43,522 bases of DNA from Winslowiella arboricola (lineage in GTDB: Bacteria; Pseudomonadota; Gammaproteobacteria; Enterobacterales; Enterobacteriaceae). Positions 8,509-26,508 of the stretch are shown here, in pieces. The stretch lies in contig NZ_JAODIM010000028.1 in NCBI RefSeq assembly GCF_025527015.1, forward strand, positions 1 to 43,522, given 5' to 3'. Every line of letters starts with the position of its first letter. The first letter of the stretch is position 1. The notes below the pieces were generated by a model. That model did not search any database, was not told the DNA's origin, and saw nothing but the letters and a program-made list of their open reading frames with translations. The translations under genes were made by a program, and so were the position numbers.

Positions 8509-9357
8509 ATGCGTATAAGTCGTGAAAGGATGGATAGTGTGGGGATATTAATCCTCTTGATGCTGTTTTTGACCCTGTTACCGGCCAGAACAGTGAATGC
8601 CGGGGCCTATGTTTTCCCCCTCTCTTTTACTAACAATCAGGTTGCCCATAAGCTGGTGAGCTGGGATGAGAACGACATCGACCTTAATCCCTGCTATGGC
8701 TGGCCGAGTTGTTATGTCGGACTGGATGTGATGTACAGCAGCCATGCACCGAGCATGTACTCCAGTTGTGGGTTAAATAAACACTGTATTCGTATTGAGA
8801 ACTATCGTACGCGCAAAGAGGTGATGGAGGCCTGGCGAAGCGCGATGGGAATTCCTTTTTCCGGTAGTTTTACGGTCCAGGACTCCACCGCCAGATGTGT
8901 TGGCATGTTCTATATTGATCAACCGAAGCAACCCGCGCCCGAGAATTACACTGCGGTACGGTTTCCCGGTTCGGTATGTAGTGAACTGCCGCCAGTTAAC
9001 CAGGCATGCCATGTAGAATTACAGCCGGAAATTGATTTTGGTGTACTTACCAGCGACGAGGTTAACAACCAGAGCAGGGAGGTTACCGGCCAGCTGTATT
9101 GCGAGTTAACTGGCCAAATCACGCTGTACGGCGAGTCTTTGCTGGGAGAGCGCAATATCTACCTCGATGGCACGCAGAGAAACTTCTACGCTAACCTGAA
9201 TATTGATAATCAGGATGCCTCGGGCGGCGTGAAATTCACCCTGCCAGGTAACAATATCAGGCAAAACTTCGCGCTTAAAGCGACACTATTTGCGGCAACG
9301 CCACCTGATGCCGGCAATTACACTGGCAGCGGTATTGTGTATATCACTTATCTTTGA
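8509..9357 (+). CDS. Fimbrial tip adhesin (two-domain, MrpH/PapG type)
   Basis: Last gene of the pilus operon, 282 residues. The signal peptide ends near RTVNA. A Cys-rich N-terminal receptor domain of about 150 residues follows (NPCYGWPSCYVG, SSCGLNKHC, RCVG, GSVCSE). The pilin-like C-terminal domain begins at QACHVELQPEIDFGVL and has a second Cys in LYCEL. It ends with GNYTGSGIVYITYL. The length and two-domain plan suit a pilus tip lectin. The NPC-GW-CYVG pattern and His residues in SSHAPS and NKHC recall the MrpH group, which binds metal through His, but that link is from memory. No ligand can be predicted. Confidence 0.8.
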   Translation: MRISRERMDSVGILILLMLFLTLLPARTVNAGAYVFPLSFTNNQVAHKLVSWDENDIDLNPCYGWPSCYVGLDVMYSSHAPSMYSSCGLNKHCIRIENYRTRKEVMEAWRSAMGIPFSGSFTVQDSTARCVGMFYIDQPKQPAPENYTAVRFPGSVCSELPPVNQACHVELQPEIDFGVLTSDEVNNQSREVTGQLYCELTGQITLYGESLLGERNIYLDGTQRNFYANLNIDNQDASGGVKFTLPGNNIRQNFALKATLFAATPPDAGNYTGSGIVYITYL

Positions 9358-9370
9358 CTGGCAGACGTAA

Positions 9371-9401
9371 CAGGCATCGCGGTGAGCGGCTGCGATGCCT
9401 G
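9371..9401. other. Hairpin between the convergent adhesin gene and coaA
   Basis: CAGGCATCGC and GCGATGCCTG pair perfectly over 10 bp around an 11-nt loop. It lies 14 nt after the adhesin stop and 15 nt after the coaA stop on the other strand. There is no T-run on either strand, so it may be a shared Rho-dependent or mRNA 3'-end hairpin. Confidence 0.6.
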
Positions 9402-9415
9402 ATGGTGACGGGAAA

Positions 9416-10366
9416 CTATTTACGTAACCGCACGCGTTCTACGGCGTGATCGGCGCTTTTAGTCATAATCAGGCTGGCGCGCTCTCGGGTTGGAAGGATG
9501 TTTTCTTTCAAATTCAGCCAGTTAATCTCTTTCCATAACTGCATGGCAATGCCTTTCGCTTCCTCTTCAGAAAGCTGCGCATAGTGATGGAAATAGGAGT
9601 CCGGATCGGTAAAGGCGCCCTCGCGGAATTTCAGGAAGCGATTGATATACCAGGTTTCCAGTAATTGTTCCGGCGCATCGACATAGATCGAAAAATCGAC
9701 GAAATCCGAAACGAAAACGTGGTGAGGATCGTGCGGATAATCCATCCCGGTTTGCAGCACATTCAGCCCTTCCAGAATCAGAATATCAGGCTGTTGCACC
9801 ACTTTATCGCCATCGGGAATGACATCATAAATCAGATGGGAATAGACCGGGGCAGTCACCTGTGACGCACCTGATTTCAGGTCAGAGACAAAATTGACCA
9901 GCCGGTGCATATCATAGGATTGCGGGAACCCTTTCTTCTTCATCAGGCCACGTTGCTTCAGCACATCATTTGGATGCAGAAAACCATCGGTGGTAATCAG
10001 CTCAACGCGACGATGTTCCGGCCAGCGGCTCAGCAGCGCCTGCAATACGCGCGCGGTGGTGCTTTTGCCGACCGCCACGCTACCCGCAATGCTGATGATA
10101 TAAGGCACTTTTTGACCATCGGTGCCGAGAAACTGCTCCAGAACGGCCTGGCGGCGCACGTTGGAATTAATATAAAAATTCAGCAGACGTGACAACGGCA
10201 GATAGATCTCGGCCACTTCTTCCAGTGAGAGATCTTCGTTAATACCTTTCAGACGGGTAATTTCTTCTTCTGAAAGTGTCATTGGCACGGAGTCACGTAA
10301 CGCAGCCCATTGGTTCCTGTTGAACTCTAAATAGGGCGTAGTTACCGGGAAATCTTTTTTGCTCAT
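9416..10366 (-). CDS. coaA: Pantothenate kinase (type I)
   Basis: Phosphorylates pantothenate, the controlled first step of coenzyme A synthesis, and is feedback-inhibited by CoA. The 316-residue protein has the P-loop [19 protein letters not shown] (about residues 90-108), [15 protein letters not shown], the [14 protein letters not shown] segment and [13 protein letters not shown]. It ends in VRLRK like E. coli CoaA (316 residues). The start at 10366 is preferred over the in-frame ATG at 10372 because AGAAG lies 7 nt before it and the length then equals that of the E. coli protein. In E. coli it lies directly next to birA. Here the pilus block separates them. Confidence 0.96.
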   Translation of the reverse strand: MSKKDFPVTTPYLEFNRNQWAALRDSVPMTLSEEEITRLKGINEDLSLEEVAEIYLPLSRLLNFYINSNVRRQAVLEQFLGTDGQKVPYIISIAGSVAVGKSTTARVLQALLSRWPEHRRVELITTDGFLHPNDVLKQRGLMKKKGFPQSYDMHRLVNFVSDLKSGASQVTAPVYSHLIYDVIPDGDKVVQQPDILILEGLNVLQTGMDYPHDPHHVFVSDFVDFSIYVDAPEQLLETWYINRFLKFREGAFTDPDSYFHHYAQLSEEEAKGIAMQLWKEINWLNLKENILPTRERASLIMTKSADHAVERVRLRK

Positions 10367-10527
10367 ATGCATGCTTCTGCCAGCAAATATCTACCAGTCA
10401 GTACGTTGCCGTAGCGTTGACGGAAACCGCCATCACCCTTATCGACTTACGTAGTCAGGTAAATTTCAGAAAACAATGCGCAGGAGGTTAACACCAGTAA
10501 GGCGGGAAAAAGAAGGAAAAAGATAAA

Positions 10528-10558
10528 TGTGCGGACGCAATCGCAACGGCGCCCGCAT
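10528..10558 (-). terminator. Terminator after the GNAT gene
   Basis: Read leftwards, TGCGGGCG pairs with CGTCCGCA (8 bp, one G-U) over a 12-nt loop and is followed by CATTTATCTTTTT. It lies just downstream of the leftward acetyltransferase and upstream of coaA. Confidence 0.6.
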
Positions 10559-10571
10559 TTTTTAAATTTAG

Positions 10572-11120
10572 TTAGCTGGCAACGGAGCGTATCAGCTGGT
10601 TAACCGAAAACAGCTTTTTGTAGTAGATTACCGCCGGGTGGTAATAGCCGTCGCTGGAGCTGGCATAGTCCGGAATTTCACCAATGCAGTGATAGCCCTG
10701 CGCCCGATAAAACGCCTCAGCTGGCGAGCCCGCGCGTGTATTAAGAAATAGCAGTCCCCGTTGCAGTTCCGCGGCACTGCTTTCCAGCGCATTCATCAAC
10801 ATTTTTGCCATCCCCTGGCGCCGGGCGCGCGGATGCACCAATAGTTTTTGAATTTCAGCGCGATTTTGACCATCTGGTTTCTGGCAAATTTCCAGCTGTA
10901 CGCTGCCAGTGACACCCTGCGCATCGCGCGCAATCCACAGCAGTCGTTCACCTTTTGCCATATCCCGGCGCAGGCTATGAAAATAACTCTCTGCCTCTTC
11001 ATACGTTTTGCGTTGCTGATAGCCTGGTGGCGCGTTGCTGGCGACTGCATCAATTAACAGACCGGCCAGTTCGCTGCGATAATGGGGTAAGGTGGTTGCA
11101 TTGAGTAATACCGTTTTCAT
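10572..11120 (-). CDS. GNAT-family N-acetyltransferase
   Basis: A 182-residue single-domain acetyl-CoA-dependent transferase. Motif A is visible as QKLLVHPRARRQGMAKMLMNALE (about residues 90-112), where RARRQGMA is the CoA pyrophosphate-binding R/Q-x-x-G-x-A signature. Motif B follows in LLFLNTRAGSPAEAFYRAQGYHCIGEIPDYA (about 125-155). The substrate cannot be told from the sequence. It lies between coaA and the tRNA cluster, transcribed with coaA but separated from it by a terminator-like hairpin. Confidence 0.88.
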   Translation of the reverse strand: MKTVLLNATTLPHYRSELAGLLIDAVASNAPPGYQQRKTYEEAESYFHSLRRDMAKGERLLWIARDAQGVTGSVQLEICQKPDGQNRAEIQKLLVHPRARRQGMAKMLMNALESSAAELQRGLLFLNTRAGSPAEAFYRAQGYHCIGEIPDYASSSDGYYHPAVIYYKKLFSVNQLIRSVAS

Positions 11121-11495
11121 GCGATCTCCTCCTTAATGGCTTTCTTAACCCGATGCAATAAGCGATCCAGGTAATAAGTGCGCGTGATGATTGGGAATAG
11201 CGTCAGATCTGCAGCTGGCAGGTGCACTATCACTGCGCAGGATGACGATTAATGGTGCAATCAATGGCATTTGTATGAAGATTGAGCGGTCGCTACAGCG
11301 GGAAGAGAAAGTTCACTCGGCAAACGTCATCCTGGCTGACAGCAAAACCGCCTGCAATGCGCTTTTACTGGACAATTTTTCTCCATTAAAGCGCGAATTT
11401 GCGAACTTTTGCACAAATAATAAGCGATAGCGCATTTATCGCAATTTTTTTGTTGCATCCCGCGTCCGCACTTCCTAGAATGCGCACCACTTGAT
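11121..11495 (+). promoter_or_regulatory. Upstream region and promoter of the tRNA-tufB operon
   Basis: 375 bp with no supported gene. Near its right end are TTGCAT (11453-11458) and TAGAAT (11476-11481), 17 bp apart, followed by a GC-rich discriminator GCGCACC. This is a typical stable-RNA promoter 15 nt before the first tRNA. Just upstream GCGATA and TATCGC (11424-11442) form a hairpin followed by AATTTTTTT. It may act as an AT-rich activating element or as a terminator for upstream transcription. Confidence 0.8.
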
Positions 11496-11571
<76 letters not shown>

Positions 11572-11598
11572 TCAAGTACTGAGTAACAGAAGTAACCA

Positions 11599-11683
<85 letters not shown>

Positions 11684-11804
11684 TATTCAGGCTGAGCTCA
11701 AGCACAGTCAGGGTCAGCAAGCTTTGCGGGTTGGCTCGAATAATAAGACATCTTCTCTTGTTATTCACAAGCTACAGAAAGAACAGGTAGCCGAGTTCCA
11801 GGTT

Positions 11805-11879
<75 letters not shown>

Positions 11880-11885
11880 AGATGT

Positions 11886-11961
11886 GCTGATATGGCTCAG
11901 TTGGTAGAGCGCACCCTTGGTAAGGGTGAGGTCCCCAGTTCGACTCTGGGTATCAGCACCA
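11886..11961 (+). tRNA. thrT: tRNA-Thr (anticodon GGT)
   Basis: 76 nt with acceptor GCTGATA/TATCAGC, anticodon loop TTGGTAA and an encoded CCA. It begins 6 nt after the glycine tRNA and is the last tRNA before tufB. Confidence 0.97.
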
Positions 11962-12040
11962 CTTCATAATCTCCCTCCCTGATTCTTCTCTGTGACAAAA
12001 TAAATTCAACAGTTCAGGCTATGCCTGGTTGATGTGGTGA

Positions 12041-13261
<1,221 letters not shown>

Positions 13262-13294
13262 TCGCTGATAATATTTGACGCAACGCACAAGAAG

Positions 13295-13318
13295 AGGGCA
13301 TCATTTGATGCCCTTTTT
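13295..13318 (+). terminator. tufB terminator
   Basis: AGGGCATC and GATGCCCT form an 8-bp stem with loop ATTT, followed by TTTT. It lies 33 nt after the tufB stop and ends the tRNA-tufB operon. Confidence 0.9.
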
Positions 13319-13337
13319 GCACGCTGTAACATAGAAC

Positions 13338-13366
13338 CTGACTCATCAGTGATTTTCCGTCATAAT
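13338..13366 (+). promoter_or_regulatory. Likely secE-nusG promoter
   Basis: CTGACT (13338-13343) and CATAAT (13361-13366) are 17 bp apart, between the tufB terminator and secE. They give a leader of about 120 nt. Position and spacing fit, but the hexamers are not perfect. Confidence 0.55.
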
Positions 13367-13436
13367 CATTGCTGAGGCAGGCTCTGTAGCACGGCGTTAG
13401 ATACCGAGTTACGCCTCACAGCATTATTCGGTTTGG

Positions 13437-13457
13437 TTGCCCCGCATCGCGGGGCAA
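13437..13457 (+). other. Hairpin in the secE leader
   Basis: TTGCCCCGC and GCGGGGCAA pair perfectly over 9 bp with a 3-nt loop, 33 nt before the secE start. It is not followed by a T-run, so it is probably a structural or processing element of the secE-nusG mRNA. Confidence 0.6.
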
Positions 13458-13490
13458 AATAGTTTCTGATTTATTGTGGCAGGTTGGTTT

Positions 13491-13874
13491 ATGAGTGCTA
13501 ATACCGAAGCTCAAGGGAGCGGGCGCGGCCTGGAAGCGATAAAGTGGTTAGTCGTTGCCATTTTGCTTATCGTGGCTATCGTAGGTAACTACTACTATCG
13601 CGAAATTTCATTGCCGTTACGTGCGCTGGCTGTCGTTGTGCTGATTGCCGCCGCGGGTGGCATCGCGCTGCTGACGACGAAAGGTAAAGCTACGGTGGCT
13701 TTTGCTCGTGAAGCAAGAACCGAAGTCCGTAAAGTCATCTGGCCGACTCGTCAGGAAACATTGCATACCACCTTAATCGTTGCCGCGGTTACCGCCGTGA
13801 TGTCACTGATTTTGTGGGGGCTGGATGGTATTCTGGTCCGTCTGGTATCATTTATCACTGGCCTGAGGTTCTGA
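13491..13874 (+). CDS. secE: Preprotein translocase subunit SecE
   Basis: Inner-membrane clamp of the SecYEG channel. 127 residues, with three membrane segments as in enterobacterial SecE (about residues 20-36, 44-64 and 93-112). The conserved amphipathic stretch [13 protein letters not shown] (about 81-93) precedes the last one. ATG 13491 (MSANTEAQ) is chosen over ATG 13476 by identity with the E. coli N terminus. It is followed after 1 nt by nusG, forming a two-gene operon. Confidence 0.97.
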   Translation: MSANTEAQGSGRGLEAIKWLVVAILLIVAIVGNYYYREISLPLRALAVVVLIAAAGGIALLTTKGKATVAFAREARTEVRKVIWPTRQETLHTTLIVAAVTAVMSLILWGLDGILVRLVSFITGLRF

Positions 13875-13875
13875 G

Positions 13876-14421
13876 ATGTCTGAAGCTCCAAAAAAGCGCT
13901 GGTACGTCGTTCAGGCGTTTTCCGGTTTTGAAGGCCGCGTAGCACAATCGCTGCGTGAGCATATCAAGTTACATAACATGGAAGAGCTGTTTGGTGACGT
14001 CATGGTTCCAACCGAAGAAGTGGTTGAGATTCGTGGTGGTCAGCGTCGTAAAAGCGAGCGCAAATTCTTCCCTGGTTACGTTCTGGTGCAGATGGTCATG
14101 AACGATGCAAGCTGGCACTTAGTGCGCAGCGTGCCGCGTGTCATGGGCTTTATCGGCGGAACGTCAGATCGTCCGGCACCTATTAGCGATAAAGAAGTCG
14201 ACGCGATCATGAACCGTCTGCAGCAGGTTGGCGATAAGCCACGGCCAAAGACCATGTTCGAGCCAGGCGAAATGGTCCGCGTCAGCGATGGCCCGTTTGC
14301 CGACTTCAACGGTGTGGTCGAAGAAGTGGATTACGAAAAAAGCCGCCTGAAAGTATCGGTTTCCATCTTTGGCCGTGCAACGCCAGTGGAACTCGACTTC
14401 GGTCAGGTCGAAAAAGGCTAA
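13876..14421 (+). CDS. nusG: Transcription termination/antitermination factor NusG
   Basis: Binds RNA polymerase beta-prime clamp helices and suppresses pausing. Its C-terminal domain contacts Rho or ribosomal protein S10. 181 residues, as in E. coli. The N-terminal NGN domain runs from [18 protein letters not shown] to about residue 115 ([18 protein letters not shown]). The C-terminal KOW domain begins about residue 125 with [19 protein letters not shown] and ends with [14 protein letters not shown]. Terminated by the strong hairpin at 14501-14539. Confidence 0.98.
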   Translation: MSEAPKKRWYVVQAFSGFEGRVAQSLREHIKLHNMEELFGDVMVPTEEVVEIRGGQRRKSERKFFPGYVLVQMVMNDASWHLVRSVPRVMGFIGGTSDRPAPISDKEVDAIMNRLQQVGDKPRPKTMFEPGEMVRVSDGPFADFNGVVEEVDYEKSRLKVSVSIFGRATPVELDFGQVEKG

Positions 14422-14500
14422 TAATCGCAGCGGCCGCCCGTACGGCATAACTGCAGTGCGGGAAAATAGTGCATGCATTGACCGATTATTGGTTGCGGAA

Positions 14501-14539
14501 GGCGCGAAATTGAAATACAATTTCGCGCCTTTTGTTTTT
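14501..14539 (+). terminator. nusG terminator
   Basis: GGCGCGAAATTG and CAATTTCGCGCC form a perfect 12-bp stem with loop AAATA, followed by TTTTGTTTTT. It separates the secE-nusG operon from the rplK leader. Confidence 0.95.
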
Positions 14540-14604
14540 ATGCGCTGTCTCAGCGTGTAAAAGATAGCTTGTTTCCTGCCATCGGCGGGGGCAAAACAAC
14601 CACG

Positions 14605-15784
<1,180 letters not shown>

Positions 15785-15792
15785 TTCGCTGC

Positions 15793-15821
15793 TTTACGCG
15801 GGCGCAAGTTTCGTCTAGAAT
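15793..15821 (+). promoter_or_regulatory. rplJL-rpoBC promoter
   Basis: TTTACG (15793-15798) and TAGAAT (15816-15821) are exactly 17 bp apart, starting 9 nt after the rplA stop. The position matches the E. coli promoter of the rplJL-rpoBC operon. CGGGCG and CGCCCG flank the -10 region as an inverted repeat. Confidence 0.75.
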
Positions 15822-15842
15822 CTTACGCCCGTTGTTCTGTAA

Positions 15843-15978
15843 ATATACAGAACCCAAATTCAAAGGCATTCGAGCTGAGAAAAGGCGGAAATTGAGCGAG
15901 TCGCCGGGAACATAGTTCACTATGTGACTGGTGCGAGTGAAAGCAGCCAACGCAGTATCAGCTTGAATGACGAAGAAG
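15843..15978 (+). repeat. ERIC (IRU)-like intergenic repeat
   Basis: Recognised from the ERIC family pattern. ATTCGAGCTGA on the left and TCAGCTTGAATGACG on the right form imperfect terminal inverted repeats. Between them are AAAGGCGG, a central palindrome CATAG/CTATG and TGTGACTGGTGCGAG, then AGCCAACGCAG. Length is about 130 bp. The left edge is approximate. It sits inside the transcribed leader of rplJ. Confidence 0.85.
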
Positions 15979-15984
15979 TTTAGT

Positions 15985-16080
15985 TGTTCGGTTGGAGCCT
16001 GGCCTTATCCAGGCCTCCGTCCAAGACCGCAGGAGTCAGATACTTTCGGGTTGAAGACTTAATCTTTCCTGCGTAGACGG
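15985..16080 (+). promoter_or_regulatory. Ribosomal protein L10 leader (L10-L12 binding site)
   Basis: The conserved block begins GTTCGGTTGGAGCCTGGCC and closes with CCAGGCCTCC, a stem with the kink-turn type loop. It is followed by CGCAGGA (16029-16035) paired with TCCTGCG (16067-16073). The sequence is nearly the same as the E. coli rplJ leader, where L10(L12)4 binding represses translation of rplJ and rplL. Confidence 0.9.
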
Positions 16081-16132
16081 TGACAGAACCTGAAGAATAT
16101 TTTTATAGTCTTTGCTGGATTCTGCTCACCGT
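16077..16132 (+). other. Second hairpin of the rplJ leader
   Basis: ACGGTGA and CAGAA pair with TTCTG and TCACCGT across a loop of about 31 nt rich in A and T. It lies directly after the L10 site and about 90 nt before the rplJ start. The same arms occur in the E. coli leader as I recall it. Confidence 0.6.
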
Positions 16133-16220
16133 GTTTTAGCGCTTATCTTCGGTGACGTTGATAAGTGAAGTGAGTTTCGGGGAAATCCTTCCCCGTCCAA
16201 AAATCCAGGAGCACAAGCTA

Positions 16221-16718
16221 ATGGCCTTAAATCTTCAAGACAAACAAGCGATTGTTGCTGAAGTCAGCGAAGTAGCCAAAGGCGCGCTGTCTGCGGTAGT
16301 TGCGGATTCTCGTGGCGTTACCGTTGACAAAATGACCGAACTGCGTAAAGCAGGTCGTGAAGCTGGCGTTTACATGCGTGTTGTTCGTAACACCCTGTTG
16401 CGCCGCGTCGTTGAAGGTACTCAGTTTGAGTGCCTGAAAGACACGTTTGTTGGTCCAACTTTGATTGCATACTCTATGGAACACCCGGGCGCTGCTGCTC
16501 GTCTGTTCAAAGAGTTCGCGAAAGCGAATGCAAAATTCGAAGTTAAAGCTGCGGCCTTTGAAGGTGAGCTGATCACGGCGTCTGATATTGACCGCCTGGC
16601 AACTCTGCCTACTTACGATGAAGCAATCGCACGCCTGATGGCAACCATGAAAGAAGCCGCTGCCGGCAAACTGGTTCGCACTCTGGCTGCTGTTCGCGAT
16701 CAGAAAGAAGCTGCTTAA
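16221..16718 (+). CDS. rplJ: 50S ribosomal protein L10
   Basis: Stalk base protein that anchors L7/L12 dimers to 23S rRNA and represses its own mRNA. 165 residues, as in E. coli. The N-terminal domain is [20 protein letters not shown] to about residue 130, and the C-terminal helix that binds L12 dimers starts near [22 protein letters not shown] 16221 is chosen over an upstream in-frame ATG (16152) because AGGAG lies at 16207-16211 and the upstream codons lie in the leader. Confidence 0.98.
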   Translation: MALNLQDKQAIVAEVSEVAKGALSAVVADSRGVTVDKMTELRKAGREAGVYMRVVRNTLLRRVVEGTQFECLKDTFVGPTLIAYSMEHPGAAARLFKEFAKANAKFEVKAAAFEGELITASDIDRLATLPTYDEAIARLMATMKEAAAGKLVRTLAAVRDQKEAA

Positions 16719-16784
16719 TCGCACTCGCTTTTCTGACGCACTTGCTTACGTATAAACTATTTCTGATTCTTAGGAACACTTGTT

Positions 16785-17153
16785 ATGTCAACTATCACTA
16801 AAGAACAAATCATTGACGCTGTTGCAGCACTGTCTGTAATGGAAATTGTTGAACTGATCTCCGCTATGGAAGAGAAATTCGGCGTTTCTGCTGCTGCTGC
16901 TGTTGCAGGTCCAGCTGCTGCTGCTGAAGCAGTTGAAGAAAAAACTGAATTCGACGTTGTGCTGAAAGCTATCGGCGCAAACAAAGTTGCTGTAATCAAA
17001 GCAGTACGTAGCGCAACTGGTCTGGGCCTGAAAGAAGCCAAAGACCTGGTTGAGTCTGCACCAGCAACTCTGAAAGAAGGCATCAGCAAAGATGACGCAG
17101 CTGCACTTGAAGCTGCTCTGAAAGAAGCTGGCGCTGAAGTTGAAATCAAATAA
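16785..17153 (+). CDS. rplL: 50S ribosomal protein L7/L12
   Basis: Mobile stalk protein that recruits translation GTPases. 122 residues. The dimerising N-terminal domain has the [29 protein letters not shown] pattern, followed by an Ala-rich hinge (about residues 38-50). The C-terminal domain contains [30 protein letters not shown]. It starts 66 nt after rplJ with TAGGA upstream, and it shares the L10 leader control. Confidence 0.98.
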   Translation: MSTITKEQIIDAVAALSVMEIVELISAMEEKFGVSAAAAVAGPAAAAEAVEEKTEFDVVLKAIGANKVAVIKAVRSATGLGLKEAKDLVESAPATLKEGISKDDAAALEAALKEAGAEVEIK

Positions 17154-17479
17154 AACAACCTTTCAGGTTGCAGTCTGATTAGTCAGGCTGATGGCTGGTG
17201 GCTTTTTAGTCACCAGCCTTTTTGCGCTCAAGGACTACAATGGGGTTTCACACTATTTAGCCATTGAAGTTCTTCAATATCTTTTTCTATCGGCGCCTTA
17301 ATATACTGCTTCTCCGTGAGAACTCCCTGTTCCCACCAGAGCAACGAAATGATTTAAGAGTGATAGAAAGATGTATTGCGGAGGGTGATCTCCTCACTTT
17401 CCGAAAACATAATAGTGTTGCATGAACTGTCCTTCAGGACGGACAGAGTGGGTCACTGATCAGCGAGCTGAGGAACCCT
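17154..17479 (+). promoter_or_regulatory. rplL-rpoB intercistronic control region
   Basis: 326 bp with no gene. It contains the attenuator at 17193-17223. Farther on, ATCTTTTTCTATC (17279-17291) can pair with GATAGAAAGAT (17362-17372) across about 70 nt, which has the shape of the RNase III cleavage structure reported for this spacer in E. coli. The rpoB site GAGGAA precedes ATG 17480. Confidence 0.7.
17193..17223 (+). terminator. rpoBC attenuator (partial terminator)
   Basis: GGCTGGTG and CACCAGCC form an 8-bp stem over a 10-nt loop, followed by TTTTT. It lies 39 nt after rplL. In E. coli this terminator lets only a fraction of transcripts reach rpoB, setting the ratio of ribosomal protein to polymerase. 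Confidence 0.9.
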
Positions 17480-21508
<4,029 letters not shown>

Positions 21509-21519
21509 CTACCCGCCAG

Positions 21520-21560
21520 CTTTCGGGTTGCAGGTCGTGAAAGCGTCTGCAGCCTGAAAG
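21520..21560 (+). other. rpoB-rpoC intercistronic hairpin
   Basis: CTTTCGGGTTGCAG and CTGCAGCCTGAAAG pair over 14 positions (two G-U) with a 13-nt loop, starting 12 nt after the rpoB stop. No T-run follows. It is probably an mRNA-processing or stability structure in the 145-nt spacer. Confidence 0.7.
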
Positions 21561-21653
21561 ATGATGAGTAAGCAGTTGTATTCGTACTAGTTACGAGGCG
21601 TCCGGGTCACTCCGGGCTGCCTTGAGAAGTCTCACTCCGACGGGAGCTAATCC

Positions 21654-25877
<4,224 letters not shown>

Positions 25878-25899
25878 TCGTTAGTGCGTGATACGTAAT

Positions 25900-25927
25900 A
25901 AAAAAACCCGCTTCGGCGGGTTTTTTT
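25900..25927 (+). terminator. rpoC terminator
   Basis: CCCGC and GCGGG around a TTCG tetraloop, extended by an A-run on the left and a T-run on the right. Usable in both directions. It lies 23 nt after the rpoC stop. Confidence 0.95.
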
Positions 25928-25951
25928 ATATCTGCAATGCTCAGGGGAAAA

Positions 25952-26437
25952 ATGACGAAAGATACGGTGGTTACATTATTTAGATACAAGCAATGGGCTG
26001 ATGCAGAGACACTCCGGGCGATAAAATTGCTTGATGAGCACTCTCATACTGAGAAGCGTCACCTGACCTTGCGGCTGATGAATCATATCTATGTTGTGGA
26101 CATGATTTTCCGGGCAAATATTACCGGGCAGGAACACGGATATACCGCACTCAATACCCCTGAAACACCATCATGTGAAGAACTTGAAGGGAGATTGCGT
26201 GATTGCACAGAGTGGTACATTGAGCATGTAGGTTCCATAAGCGATGCCGATCTTGATCAGATGATTAAATTTCGCTTTGTCGATGGCGGAGCCGGTGAGA
26301 TGAAACCTCTCGACATGCTTAATCATGTGCTTTTCCACGGCACCTATCATCGCGGAGCTGTTGGATGGCTCATCTCTGAAAGCGGAGGGACTCCCCCTAA
26401 AGATGTGATGACTGTATTCCTCCGGGATTACAACTGA
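25952..26437 (+). CDS. DinB-fold family protein
   Basis: A 161-residue four-helix-bundle protein of the DinB/YfiT-like superfamily, many members of which are metal-dependent thiol transferases. The three metal-binding His positions are visible: LMNHIY near residue 43 and HVLFHGTYHRGAVGW near residues 124-138, including the H-x3-H pair. ATG 25952 is chosen over ATG 25937 because AGGGG lies just before it. The substrate is unknown. It follows the rpoC terminator, so it needs its own promoter or read-through, and it is not part of the E. coli gene order here. Confidence 0.8.
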   Translation: MTKDTVVTLFRYKQWADAETLRAIKLLDEHSHTEKRHLTLRLMNHIYVVDMIFRANITGQEHGYTALNTPETPSCEELEGRLRDCTEWYIEHVGSISDADLDQMIKFRFVDGGAGEMKPLDMLNHVLFHGTYHRGAVGWLISESGGTPPKDVMTVFLRDYN

Positions 26438-26474
26438 CTGTCAGCTGCTAAGCGAAAGTGGCGAGCACAGCGTT

Positions 26475-26499
26475 GTAGGGGAGCCGTTATCGGCTCCCG
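26475..26499. repeat. Short palindromic repeat, copy A
   Basis: GGGAGCCG and CGGCTCCC around the loop TTAT, preceded by GTAGG. It lies between the convergent DinB-like gene and the type III translocator-like gene. Same frame as copies at about 36485 and 40171, with compensating arm changes. Confidence 0.75.
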
Positions 26500-26508
26500 T
26501 CTGGCAAG

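Larger units (their letters stand above)
15785..16220 (+). promoter_or_regulatory. rplJ leader region
   Basis: 436 bp between rplA and rplJ. In order it holds a promoter at 15793-15821, an ERIC-like repeat at about 15843-15978, the L10 leader fold at about 15985-16080, a further hairpin at 16077-16132, and the rplJ ribosome binding site AGGAG at 16207-16211. No coding sequence is supported. Confidence 0.85.

Noticed and set aside
11238..11334. Ten-bp perfect inverted repeat CAGGATGACG/CGTCATCCTG with a 77-nt spacer
   Set aside because: Several such chance pairs are expected in a window of this size with spacers up to 100 nt, and nothing else marks it.
11191..11430. A 79-codon open frame upstream of the tRNA cluster
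   Set aside because: No ribosome binding site, no family resemblance, and it runs up to the AT-rich promoter region of the tRNA operon.
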